Shown here: positions 41,628 through 49,840 of the stretch, in pieces
Layout of the letters: every line of letters begins with the position of its first letter
Numbering within the stretch: the first letter of the stretch is position 1
NCBI RefSeq assembly: GCF_900111035.1
Contig: NZ_FOFU01000004.1
Location: 310,001 to 374,000, forward strand
Direction of reading: 5' to 3'
DNA length: 64,000 nt
Source: Treponema bryantii
GTDB lineage: Bacteria > Spirochaetota > Spirochaetia > Treponematales > Treponemataceae
Position numbers and translations under genes: made by a program
Notes under the pieces: model-generated
Database searches by the model: none
Told to the model about the DNA's origin: nothing
The model's input: only the letters and a program-made list of their open reading frames with translations

Positions 41628-42848
41628 ATGGCATTGTACAAAAACGGTTCCATCACCATCAAAAGTGAAGACATTGAGCGCGTAATGGCTGCTAAGCCAG
41701 AAAACACATCAAACGCTCGTGCTTATTTTAAGCAGACAAAGCTTAAGAACTCTACTCACATTTCTGCAGCAGAGTTGAAAAAAGAATACGGCAATGTTCC
41801 TGTCATTGTTCGCGGTGACAACGGTATTGTTCCAAAGCATGGCGTTGATGCAACAGACATCGTGCCAATGCCTATTGAAATTGACGACAAGATTTCTGCC
41901 GTTGATATGGACGAGCTCGAAAGAGCTACTGACCAGGGTGTTAATCAGATTGTTGATGAATACCTTGACCAGCATTCGGACATGGTTCGCGAAACAACCA
42001 ATGCCCTTTGCTGTCAGGCTCACCGCGGTAAGATTGACTACATGATGAAGTCAGGCGGAGAACTTATCCGCTACAAGGTTGATTACGGTGACGTTACAAA
42101 GCTTACACTGGAAGAAAGCCTTGCAGGTCTTACTCGTGGCCAGGCAATTGCTGTTCTTACAAAAATGGCACAGCAGGCTAAGAAAAACGGTGTCGGCGGT
42201 CCTGGTGAGTTTGTTGCCGGTGCAAAGGTTTATGAGAAGTTCGTTGACTTGCTTACAAAGGCAGAGCTCGACTCTCAGATTAAGGACGAATCGCTCAACA
42301 TGGGTTCCTTCAAGGTAATCATGGATAACGATTCTTACACAGACATCGAAAACGGAAACAAGGTAACAAAGTCACTCTGTGATGACTATGAAATTGTTTA
42401 CCGTGCCCTCAATGCAGGACAGAAGCTCTGCTTCCTCCGTCTTGATGATGTTGTTCAGCGCAGCGCAGTTCCTGTTTATTCATTCACTGTAAAAGGTGAT
42501 GACCAGAGAGGTACAAAGCTTTACACAAAGTCAAAGCCATTCCCTCTCATCAATACCAAGGGTATTGTTTGGGCTGAGTTTGCACAGACAGCAAGCTTCA
42601 AGGTAAAGTTTGGTGCAGGTGCTAATGGTACTCTTGCAGCAACTGTTGATAACGAAACCATTGAAAGCGGAGCTGAAGTAGAAGCCGGAAAGACTGTCGT
42701 TTTGACAGCAACTCCTTCTGATAACTACGAAGTAAAAGCTTGGAGCGGCAAATCTAAAGACAGCCTTGTTGAAACCGGAACAAACGAGATGTCTATCGAA
42801 GTAGAAGGACCTGTTCAGGTTTCTGTAAGCTTCAAGGCTACAAACTAA
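41628..42848 (+). CDS. Major capsid protein with C-terminal Ig-like domain
   Basis: A 406-aa protein. The first 320 residues have the HK97-fold capsid features of the gpE-like family (VDMDELERATDQGVNQIV, SAVPVYSFTVKGDDQRG). Residues about 325-406 form a bacterial Ig/InlB-B-repeat-like domain (FKVKFGAGANGTL, GAEVEAGKTVVLTATPSDNY, VSVSFKA). Such add-on domains project from phage heads and can bind carbohydrates or cells. The position and the strong ribosome site (AGGAG) agree with a highly expressed gene followed by a terminator. Confidence 0.85.
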   Translation: MALYKNGSITIKSEDIERVMAAKPENTSNARAYFKQTKLKNSTHISAAELKKEYGNVPVIVRGDNGIVPKHGVDATDIVPMPIEIDDKISAVDMDELERATDQGVNQIVDEYLDQHSDMVRETTNALCCQAHRGKIDYMMKSGGELIRYKVDYGDVTKLTLEESLAGLTRGQAIAVLTKMAQQAKKNGVGGPGEFVAGAKVYEKFVDLLTKAELDSQIKDESLNMGSFKVIMDNDSYTDIENGNKVTKSLCDDYEIVYRALNAGQKLCFLRLDDVVQRSAVPVYSFTVKGDDQRGTKLYTKSKPFPLINTKGIVWAEFAQTASFKVKFGAGANGTLAATVDNETIESGAEVEAGKTVVLTATPSDNYEVKAWSGKSKDSLVETGTNEMSIEVEGPVQVSVSFKATN

Positions 42849-42881
42849 TTAAAAAAAGCCATATAAAAAAAGATTTCATGA

Positions 42882-42908
42882 GGGCATGGGAAACCGTGCC
42901 CTTTTTTT
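42882..42908 (+). terminator. Intrinsic terminator after the capsid gene
   Basis: GGGCATGG-GAAA-CCGTGCCC (42882-42901), with one T-G pair, followed by seven T. Confidence 0.88.
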
Positions 42909-42973
42909 ATGCCTACACAAAAAGCCAGTCAGATTTTCTGTGTGATATTTTTATTTTGCACGGAGGTTTGATT

Positions 42974-43381
42974 ATGCCGGAAGAAAACGAAAACCAGGCA
43001 CAGCTCACAGTTGAGGACTTGAAAAAAGAGCTGCCGGATCAGGATTATGAAACTCTTACTCTTGGAGAAGATACGGTTGCGGTCCGCTGTCTTTTAAAGG
43101 CAAAGATTGCAGTTAAGGGAATGGTTCAGAGTACAGGGCATGTTTACAGCGAAGAAAACGAAGTGTGCCGTGAAGCAACTCTTAAATATGCGCTTTATGA
43201 AATGTTTGCATTTGTTGGACAGGAAAACCGCGCCCGCGAAAAACTGGAGGACTGTCAGCTTCTGATTGAGACAAACTTTGGAAGCATTATAAAAAAAAGT
43301 GATGCAGAAGCTTCTTCTGGACCTGCCGTAGGCTATATGAGTGCTGGAAGAAAAAGCCCTATGGAAAGACGGAGAAACTGA
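42974..43381 (+). CDS. Mu gp36-like head-tail connector (DUF1320-type)
   Basis: A 135-aa protein from the ATG at 42974 with GGAGG upstream; the frame before it crosses the terminator. It contains LKYALYEMFAFVGQENRAREK and an acidic start. Size and position after the capsid gene fit the gp36 connector of Mu-like phages. The next gene overlaps by one base (TGATGG-type junction). Confidence 0.6.
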   Translation: MPEENENQAQLTVEDLKKELPDQDYETLTLGEDTVAVRCLLKAKIAVKGMVQSTGHVYSEENEVCREATLKYALYEMFAFVGQENRAREKLEDCQLLIETNFGSIIKKSDAEASSGPAVGYMSAGRKSPMERRRN

Positions 43382-43986
43382 TGGGAGTTCAGATAACCAG
43401 AAGCTTTGGAGAGCTTTCAAAGCGGCTTAAAAAAGGCTGCCTGGAACCTACCATGCGCAAGGTGAGTAAGTATCTTGTTTCTTCTGCAGTCGGAAAAATC
43501 AACAAAAACATTCCGCCTGCAAATGCACCTCTTGCCCAGGAGGTAAAACGAGGCAACAAAACGCTGCGCGATAACGGTCAGCTTATGGCAAGCATAGCCC
43601 CGCAAAATGGCAAGGAATGGGCAGCTGCTCAGACTAACCTCAAGTATGCAAAGATCCAGCAGGAAGGCGGAACAATCAACAGCAAGGGAAAAGGCTTGTG
43701 GCTTCCGGCAAGTGCTAAAACACGTACTCTTATGAGACGTTACAATGCACAGAAACCGGCAGAGCTTATCCAGGCAATGAAAGGTGACGGATATTCATTT
43801 TTCAGGACAGGTAAAGTGTTCTGTGCAAAAAAGAAAAAGGGAGAGCCTTTTGCGCTTTTTATCATCAAGCAGAGCGTTACGATACCTGCACGTCCGTTTC
43901 TTCACATTGATGAAAAAGACGAAAAGCACATCAGAAAAGAAATTAAAAAGGCAGTGCATGAGGCATTGCAAGGAGATAAGAATTGA
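43381..43986 (+). CDS. Virion morphogenesis protein, Mu gpG-like
   Basis: A 201-aa basic protein. The C-terminal third, with IPARPFLHIDEKDEKHI, and the middle YAKIQQEGGTI stretch are the signatures of the phage virion morphogenesis (gpG/tail completion) family. It is thought to complete the head-tail joint. It overlaps the next gene by 4 bp. Confidence 0.82.
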   Translation: MGVQITRSFGELSKRLKKGCLEPTMRKVSKYLVSSAVGKINKNIPPANAPLAQEVKRGNKTLRDNGQLMASIAPQNGKEWAAAQTNLKYAKIQQEGGTINSKGKGLWLPASAKTRTLMRRYNAQKPAELIQAMKGDGYSFFRTGKVFCAKKKKGEPFALFIIKQSVTIPARPFLHIDEKDEKHIRKEIKKAVHEALQGDKN

Positions 43987-44405
43987 CAATCGAAGAAGTT
44001 GTTGAATCACTCAAAACTGAAATCAAAACACAGCTGAACTTTCCGGCATTCCTGCTTCCTCAGAAAGCCGGAAACAACACAGCGCACATAGACCTGCTTT
44101 ACCAGGATATGGATCCAAACGGAGACGGAAACGAAAAGCTTTCGTTCCTGGCAGAATACCGCACAGCCGGAACTCATGCAAAATGGCTTACTCAGACGGT
44201 AAAGCTCAGACGTAAACTCAATGAAATTGAAAATAACTTTATGCCTTTTGAAGCAGACGGCGTAAAGCTTCGTGCCTACTGGATTAGGAACGGAAACGCT
44301 CAATGGGTGTACCCTAGTGAAGAAGAAAGCTCTATGCCTGCGGAATATGTTATTCCTTACAGAATAGAGATTGATATGCCTACAAGGTTAATAACGGAGG
44401 ACTAA
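43983..44405 (+). CDS. Tail terminator-like protein (Mu gp37-like)
   Basis: A 140-aa protein (SLKTEIKTQLNFPAFLLPQK, WLTQTVKLRRKLNEIE, AYWIRNGNAQWVYP). Position between the gpG-like and tail tube genes, and its size, fit a gp37 or tail-terminator protein. The assignment rests mainly on synteny. Confidence 0.6.
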   Translation: MTIEEVVESLKTEIKTQLNFPAFLLPQKAGNNTAHIDLLYQDMDPNGDGNEKLSFLAEYRTAGTHAKWLTQTVKLRRKLNEIENNFMPFEADGVKLRAYWIRNGNAQWVYPSEEESSMPAEYVIPYRIEIDMPTRLITED

Positions 44406-44406
44406 A

Positions 44407-45102
44407 ATGAAACCGGGTGGAAAAGATGGAAAACTTTACAAAATTGCCGAAGGTGAAGCTGTAACTGGCGGAGCAAGCGTTGCCCTTACTGCCAGCGGAT
44501 TTTACAAAATCAAGAGTGTCGCAAGTTCAGACAGCTCTCTTCCTGCGCCAGACACAAGCAAGTCAGGCTACAGGGCACTCAAGCCAGGCGATTATGTATG
44601 GCTGTGGAAAGGTCAGGCTCTTGCAACTGGAGATGCAGTAATTCCGCTTACTCTGACACTCATCAGCTTTGTAACTGATGTTTCAAACAGTAGGAACGGA
44701 AATAAGACCGACATTACAACTCAGGAAAATGTTGAAGTCGGAATCCGCGAATACACCGTATCTCCTTTCTCAGAAGGAAGCGGAACAATCAACGGTATGG
44801 TTGACGTTGACTCAGAAGCTCAGAAAGAGCTCTTGAATCAGTTCAGCGCAATCACAGAAGAAGATGATGACGGACATATCACAGTTTACAAGGCAACACA
44901 GCGCAAGCAGGATTATATGCTCAGCCGCCGTGAAACCGAAACTGTTGGTGAAATTGCCATGTGGGAACATTTCCCTGTAACTGTAGATTCGCTCACAATG
45001 GACAAGCCTTTGGACGGAGCTCAGAACTTCAACTTCAACTATTCGCTCGACGGCGGAAACAATCCTGGCGTAATCTACTACAAGGTTAAAGAGGTGGCAT
45101 AA
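44407..45102 (+). CDS. Major tail tube protein
   Basis: A 231-aa protein with a beta-rich layout (ALKPGDYVWLWKGQALATGD, VSNSRNGNKTDITTQENVEV, MVDVDSEAQKELLNQFSA). It is followed by the GT chaperone and tape measure genes, which makes it the tail tube of a long flexible tail. No sheath gene is found, so the tail is non-contractile. An AGGACTAAA element with GGAGG lies before the ATG. Confidence 0.75.
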   Translation: MKPGGKDGKLYKIAEGEAVTGGASVALTASGFYKIKSVASSDSSLPAPDTSKSGYRALKPGDYVWLWKGQALATGDAVIPLTLTLISFVTDVSNSRNGNKTDITTQENVEVGIREYTVSPFSEGSGTINGMVDVDSEAQKELLNQFSAITEEDDDGHITVYKATQRKQDYMLSRRETETVGEIAMWEHFPVTVDSLTMDKPLDGAQNFNFNYSLDGGNNPGVIYYKVKEVA

Positions 45103-45542
45103 TGGTTCTGACAGAGCAGCCGAAATACTGGTTCTATCCTGATGTTAAGGACAACCTTCAGCAGAAGGAAGAAGAACAGCTTGCCGTTGAAATCATCCGG
45201 CCTACAGGATTCCAGAGTAACGATTTTAAGAAAGTTGTTACCCGCACGGAGTTCTATCCGGATGATCAGCCGTTTGACAAGGACGGAAACTACACCGCGC
45301 CTAAAAAGTTCCGCAGCATAACCGTAGATACAAAGTTTGATTCTGCCTTGATTCTGCGCACGTGCGTTGGTGAAGTACGGAATCTTTCTGTCAAAGATAC
45401 TGACGGAAAGGAACGTAAAATCATCAGCGGAAAAGAGCTTGCAGAATGCCGTGCTTATGGTATCGGAGCGATCATCGACGCAATTGTCGTTGAAGTTTCC
45501 GGAGACAAACTCACCGATTCAAAAAAAAAGAATATCGAATAG
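45102..45542 (+). CDS. Tail assembly chaperone G
   Basis: A 146-aa protein (VLTEQPKYWFYPDVKDNL, VTRTEFYPDDQPFDKDG). It ends in SKKKNIE just after a run of nine A that contains a perfect slippery site. It is the short product of a lambda G/GT-type pair and binds the tape measure protein during tail assembly. Confidence 0.75.
   Translation: MVLTEQPKYWFYPDVKDNLQQKEEEQLAVEIIRPTGFQSNDFKKVVTRTEFYPDDQPFDKDGNYTAPKKFRSITVDTKFDSALILRTCVGEVRNLSVKDTDGKERKIISGKELAECRAYGIGAIIDAIVVEVSGDKLTDSKKKNIE
45524..45530 (+). promoter_or_regulatory. Programmed -1 frameshift site A AAA AAG
   Basis: The heptamer lies in the zero-frame register (codons AAA AAG). Slipping back one base leads into an open frame that ends at 45853 with coding-like sequence. 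Confidence 0.8.
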
Positions 45543-45853
45543 GACTGCAAATCCTATTTTCGGGCTTCTGGCCGCCAGACTGGGAGCCCGAATATGACGA
45601 AAAGTATGAATGCCTTTTTTGGCCGGAAAACGAAACCGGCTACATGAGGCTCCAGCGCAAAGATTTTTCCAACTACATTACAGACGAACTCTCTCAGCTG
45701 ATTCAGATGTGGCACAGAATAAGTGCCTACGGATGGCCACAGGGTAAAGGCTATCTGGCAGAGCCTGAATTTGTGCGCTCCATTGTAGAATTATTCGACA
45801 GGGAAAAAGCGGGTTATATAGCCTGGGAGAAAAAGAATAATGGCGGACATTAA
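45530..45853 (+). CDS. T extension of tail chaperone GT (by -1 frameshift)
   Basis: After the slip the frame reads EYRIGLQILFSGFWPPDW, then MRLQRKDFSNYITDEL and WHRISAYGWPQGKG, about 107 codons in all. The internal ATG at 45644 has no good ribosome site, so translation as the GT fusion is more likely. The T part should contact the tail tube. It overlaps the tape measure start by 14 bp. Confidence 0.75.
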   Translation, partial: EYRIGLQILFSGFWPPDWEPEYDEKYECLFWPENETGYMRLQRKDFSNYITDELSQLIQMWHRISAYGWPQGKGYLAEPEFVRSIVELFDREKAGYIAWEKKNNGGH

Positions 45854-48524
45854 CGAAGAGCTTCGCGTTCTTGTAACGGCAGAAGTAGACAAGGCAATTA
45901 AGAATCTCAAGAGTGTTGATAAGCAGACTGGTGATACAGAGAAACTGTTTAAAAAACTTGGTGGTTCCATAGGAGCAGCTTTTTCTGTAAAAGCAATTAT
46001 TGATTTTGGAAAAGCGTGTTCAGAACAATTCCGCGAAGATAATCAGGCAGCAGCTATTCTAAAAAGTACACTGGAAGCAACAGGTGCAACCGCCTGGACA
46101 ACCTTTAAAGAACTGGAGGAAATGGCAAGCGGACTCCAGCAGAAAACAAACTTTGCGGCAAGCTCAATTGAGTCAATGCAGTCTGTTCTTCTTGGTTTTA
46201 GAAACATAACTGGAGAAACATTCGGAGAAGCAACAAAGGCAATCCTCGATATGGCAACCGTTATGAAGATGGATTTGTCTTCTGCAGCACAGAGTATTGG
46301 TAAAGCACTTGATGATCCGATTCACGGAATGGATTCCCTCAAGAAGCAGGGCTTCAATTTCACTGCTGCACAAAAACAGGTTATTCAATCTTTTCTTGAT
46401 GTAGGTGATGCAGCCAGCGCTCAAAAAATTATTCTTGATGAGTTGAATGGAACATTCGGTGGCGCGGCTGAAGCTGCAGCTGATTATTCAACAAAAATAA
46501 AAAACTCTTTTGGTGATTTACAATCTGGAATAGGTGAATTTCTAGCAGGCTTTGTAAACAATGAGGTTGGAGATGCGATAGTCAAAGGTTTGACATATTT
46601 AGGTGACGCGTTTGGTTCGTTTCATGAGAATGTCGCATTTTTGAAAGCAATAAAATCTGAAGCTGCTTATAACGAATGGTATGCAACTCTTGTTCCAGAA
46701 AAGCAGGTAGAGGCAGCAACTTATAAAATTAATGAATTATCAAAAGCTCTCAAAGATTTAAAAGACGATTCTCTTGGTCCTTCGTTCCGTGATGAACTTA
46801 TAAGCAGTCTTAATTTGAGAGATTCAGAATGGGATGAAATTCTAGAAGGTGGGGATAAAGCTCTTGAAAAGATTCTTTCAGAACGACTTGAAATGTGGAA
46901 CGGTGAACTTGAAATGCTCACCGCTATTGCAAAAACTGATCAGGAAATACAAGACGAAGAAAATAAACGTTTAGAAACTGCAAGCGAAATTGAAAATTTG
47001 ATGCTCGAAATCTCCAAGAATTATGAAAAGCTTGCAAGTGATGAGCCTTCTGTACAACTGGAGAAATACGAAAAAGAACTCGAAGAAATAAAAAAGAAAC
47101 GAGACAAACTTTCAGAACCTGTAAAAGATACTGACGGTAACATTATAGATACAACTGAGGCAATGCGTCAGCTGGATGTAGTCGAAAAAAATATCAGGAA
47201 GAAAATAGCCAATCTTGAAATTGACGGAAAGAAGAGCTGGCAGAACTGGCTGAGCGAAATTCTTGGAGTAGATAAAAATCTGTTTACAACTGGAAAGTCA
47301 GCTGCAAAAATCTACATTGAAGGGCTTGAGAAAGCAATTAATGATGCAGAAGGAATAAGTAAGGCTATTGGAGAAAAGTTTTCTAAAACGGATTTTCTGG
47401 ACAGTCAGCTTGAAGACTTAAAATCAAAAATACAGGAAGCACTTGCCGTAGATCCTTCGAAAATAACAGAATCATTTACTCTTGATGAGCTTGCTAATGA
47501 AAACACAGCTCTTGGCCAGCTTGTTATAAAATACAAGGAAGTCAAAAAAGCAAGAAAAGAATCTGCAGCAACTGATGAAATAACTGAACTGGAGAAAGCT
47601 GTAGCAAACCTTGGTAAAACCGAAACTGAACTATATCTGATTAAACTCGAAGAAAATGGAGCTACCGAGGAACAGATAAAAAAAGCAAAAGAGTTAAGAG
47701 AGATTCTTGATAATTACAAGGACATAAACAGTTTTGATAATTTAGCTGAAAAGCTTGGTTATCTTGCAGAACAAGGGCTTAACACACTTGATGTTTGGGA
47801 TAAAAAAACAAACAAAGTTGTTGGAAGCATGGTTTCTTCCCTTGCCCAGCTTTCGTTCGATGCAACTCTTTCTGGTTTTAAGGAATTAGGCCAGGCACTT
47901 GGTGAAGGCGAAGATGCCGCAGATTCTATGCAGCGAGCTCTCGAATCGATGGCTTCTGAAATACTGAATCAACTGCCGCTTCTGTTTATGCAGGCAGGCT
48001 TACAGCTTATTGCACAAGGTCAGTGGGCTCTAGGTCTTGGCCTTATGGCTGCGGGGCTTGCAGATCAGGTTGTGGCCGGGTATGTAAACGGCAAAAAAGA
48101 AAGTGCAAAGGCAAACGCTCTTGGCGGTGTATACGGAGACGAAACTTACACAGCTTTTGCAAAAGGCGGGACTTTCACAAATCAGATTGTTGCAAAACCG
48201 ACATATTTCAGATTTGCAAAAGGAAGCGGTTTTGGAACAGGACTCATGGGTGAAGCTGGTCCTGAAGCAATAATGCCGCTTACCCGCGGTGCAGATGGTT
48301 CTCTTGGTGTTTCTGCCACTGGTATTGGTGGAGGCGACGTTCAGGTAAATATTCCGGTTACAGTCTACTCGGATGAACCTGTAGAAGTTCACGACACTGA
48401 AGACGAAAACGGACAGCGCAAGATTGAGATTCTCGTAGGTTCGATGATTAACCAGCACATAGCAGTCGGTAAAGCTGATAAAGCTTTGAAGAGTCGTTAC
48501 GGGCTGAAAGTTCAGGGGGTATAG
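45840..48524 (+). CDS. Tape measure protein
   Basis: An 894-aa protein: long helical and coiled-coil regions, phage tail-length repeats (NFAASSIESMQSVLLGFRNI), a hydrophobic patch near residues 710-755 (LLFMQAGLQLIAQGQWALG), and a glycine-rich C-terminal part with GLMGEAGPEAIMPLTRG, which is highly typical of tape measure proteins. At about 1.5 angstrom per residue the tail would be about 130 nm, a family-based estimate. It follows the GT pair as expected. Confidence 0.9.
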   Translation: MADINEELRVLVTAEVDKAIKNLKSVDKQTGDTEKLFKKLGGSIGAAFSVKAIIDFGKACSEQFREDNQAAAILKSTLEATGATAWTTFKELEEMASGLQQKTNFAASSIESMQSVLLGFRNITGETFGEATKAILDMATVMKMDLSSAAQSIGKALDDPIHGMDSLKKQGFNFTAAQKQVIQSFLDVGDAASAQKIILDELNGTFGGAAEAAADYSTKIKNSFGDLQSGIGEFLAGFVNNEVGDAIVKGLTYLGDAFGSFHENVAFLKAIKSEAAYNEWYATLVPEKQVEAATYKINELSKALKDLKDDSLGPSFRDELISSLNLRDSEWDEILEGGDKALEKILSERLEMWNGELEMLTAIAKTDQEIQDEENKRLETASEIENLMLEISKNYEKLASDEPSVQLEKYEKELEEIKKKRDKLSEPVKDTDGNIIDTTEAMRQLDVVEKNIRKKIANLEIDGKKSWQNWLSEILGVDKNLFTTGKSAAKIYIEGLEKAINDAEGISKAIGEKFSKTDFLDSQLEDLKSKIQEALAVDPSKITESFTLDELANENTALGQLVIKYKEVKKARKESAATDEITELEKAVANLGKTETELYLIKLEENGATEEQIKKAKELREILDNYKDINSFDNLAEKLGYLAEQGLNTLDVWDKKTNKVVGSMVSSLAQLSFDATLSGFKELGQALGEGEDAADSMQRALESMASEILNQLPLLFMQAGLQLIAQGQWALGLGLMAAGLADQVVAGYVNGKKESAKANALGGVYGDETYTAFAKGGTFTNQIVAKPTYFRFAKGSGFGTGLMGEAGPEAIMPLTRGADGSLGVSATGIGGGDVQVNIPVTVYSDEPVEVHDTEDENGQRKIEILVGSMINQHIAVGKADKALKSRYGLKVQGV

Positions 48525-48525
48525 A

Positions 48526-48882
48526 ATGACGAATATAACTTGGCCGCAGACACTTCCGCAGGTAATAAGACTAGAGGGATTGAGTGGTCAGAAAAAAACT
48601 AACGTAATCAGAACTCAGATGGATGCGGGACCGCAGAAAGCCCGCAGACGTTATACTGTTGCTACAAAAGAATTCACTGGAAGTGTTGTCCTTACGGAAC
48701 TGCAGCGTGAAACGCTTGAAAACTGGTATGACAATGTGATTGGAAGTGGAGTGCTCCGTTTTGTAATGAAAGACCCGCAAACTTTACTACCAGCTGAATT
48801 TCGATTTTTGGAAGATTACACGGAAGAGTCTAATGACGGTCTTTGGATAATAACTATGAAACTGGAGAAGATGAATGCCTAA
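48526..48882 (+). CDS. Minor tail protein, lambda gpM-like by position
   Basis: A 118-aa beta-rich protein (YTVATKEFTGSVVLTELQRE, SGVLRFVMKDPQTLLPAEFR). It lies one base past the tape measure stop and overlaps the next gene by 8 bp. Size and place match lambda M, a small tail-tip component. Sequence alone does not prove it. Confidence 0.6.
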   Translation: MTNITWPQTLPQVIRLEGLSGQKKTNVIRTQMDAGPQKARRRYTVATKEFTGSVVLTELQRETLENWYDNVIGSGVLRFVMKDPQTLLPAEFRFLEDYTEESNDGLWIITMKLEKMNA

Positions 48883-49372
48883 TACACAGCTTTCTACACA
48901 TGCTAAAGAAGCAATGACAGCCCCGGAAACAGAAGAGGTACTTCTAAACCTTCTTGATGTGAAATATGACGGAGAATCTATTCTTCGAGTAGTGGACAAT
49001 AATCAGGAAATTACCTCAAATGGAAAGAGCTATACTCCATGTTCCTTTAATGTAATTTTACCTGACCAATCGAGTGACGGAAATAAGTCGTGCCGCCTGC
49101 AGATAGACAATACAGATATTTCAATTTACCGCGCCATCAAATCTGCTGTAATTCAAAGTAGAAATGACAATAAAGACATTACCTGTACTGCAGCTGTAAT
49201 TATGGCAAGTGAACCTGATAACTACATTGAAGGGCCTTTGACTTTTATTCTCAGAAATATTAATGCGGATGTAAACTCTATTACCGGTGAGCTTTACGAT
49301 TCTTATATGCATGATAAAAAGTTTACTACTCTCACTTATAATCCTAACGACTTTCCTGGAATGTTCTTTTAG
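48875..49372 (+). CDS. Minor tail protein (DUF1833-like, lambda gpL position)
   Basis: A 165-aa protein (LLNLLDVKYDGESILRVVDN, then SSDGNKSCRLQIDNTD and MASEPDNYIEGPLTF). It resembles the DUF1833 tail proteins of transposable siphophages such as B3 and D3112, and it holds the place of lambda L. It is probably part of the tail tip. Confidence 0.65.
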   Translation: MPNTQLSTHAKEAMTAPETEEVLLNLLDVKYDGESILRVVDNNQEITSNGKSYTPCSFNVILPDQSSDGNKSCRLQIDNTDISIYRAIKSAVIQSRNDNKDITCTAAVIMASEPDNYIEGPLTFILRNINADVNSITGELYDSYMHDKKFTTLTYNPNDFPGMFF

Positions 49373-49393
49373 CAAAAAAAAGAGGTTTTAGAA

Positions 49394-49840
49394 ATGTATG
49401 AATGGTGTAAAAAGTATGTAGGAATACCTTTCGTTTCTGGTGGACGTGATTCTTCTGGCTGTGACTGCTACGGACTAGTACGCTGGATTTTTTTGAACGA
49501 ATATGACTTGCAGCTTCCTGTCTTAAATGGAACATACACAGACGCACTTTGCATTGCTGAAACAAAAAGGCTTTTCCAGGAAAACATTCCAATTCTCTGC
49601 AGTGAAAGAATAGAACAGCCTGAAGAAAAAGCGGTTGCGTTAATGAAAATGAAAGGTATGCTATGCCACGTAGGCTTATATGCGGGCGACGGTTATATAA
49701 TCCATGCAAGACACAGTTTAGGGGCAGTATGCGAAAGACTTTCTAGTCCACAACTTGCCGGATGTGTCGAGGGGTGGTACCGTGTCGATTCAAGTTACAG
49801 CATGTCTCAATCCATTCTCGCAGGAAAGAAAGGATTTTAA
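49394..49840 (+). CDS. NlpC/P60 tail-associated peptidase, lambda gpK-like
   Basis: A 148-aa protein with the NlpC/P60 triad: Cys25 in CDCYGLVRW, His92 in LCHVGLYAGDG, and a later polar residue (His106). The GIPFVSGGRDSSG opening is typical. In siphophages this protein helps tail-tip maturation or opens peptidoglycan on DNA entry. Its 3' end overlaps the start of the tail-tip gene. Confidence 0.88.
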   Translation: MYEWCKKYVGIPFVSGGRDSSGCDCYGLVRWIFLNEYDLQLPVLNGTYTDALCIAETKRLFQENIPILCSERIEQPEEKAVALMKMKGMLCHVGLYAGDGYIIHARHSLGAVCERLSSPQLAGCVEGWYRVDSSYSMSQSILAGKKGF

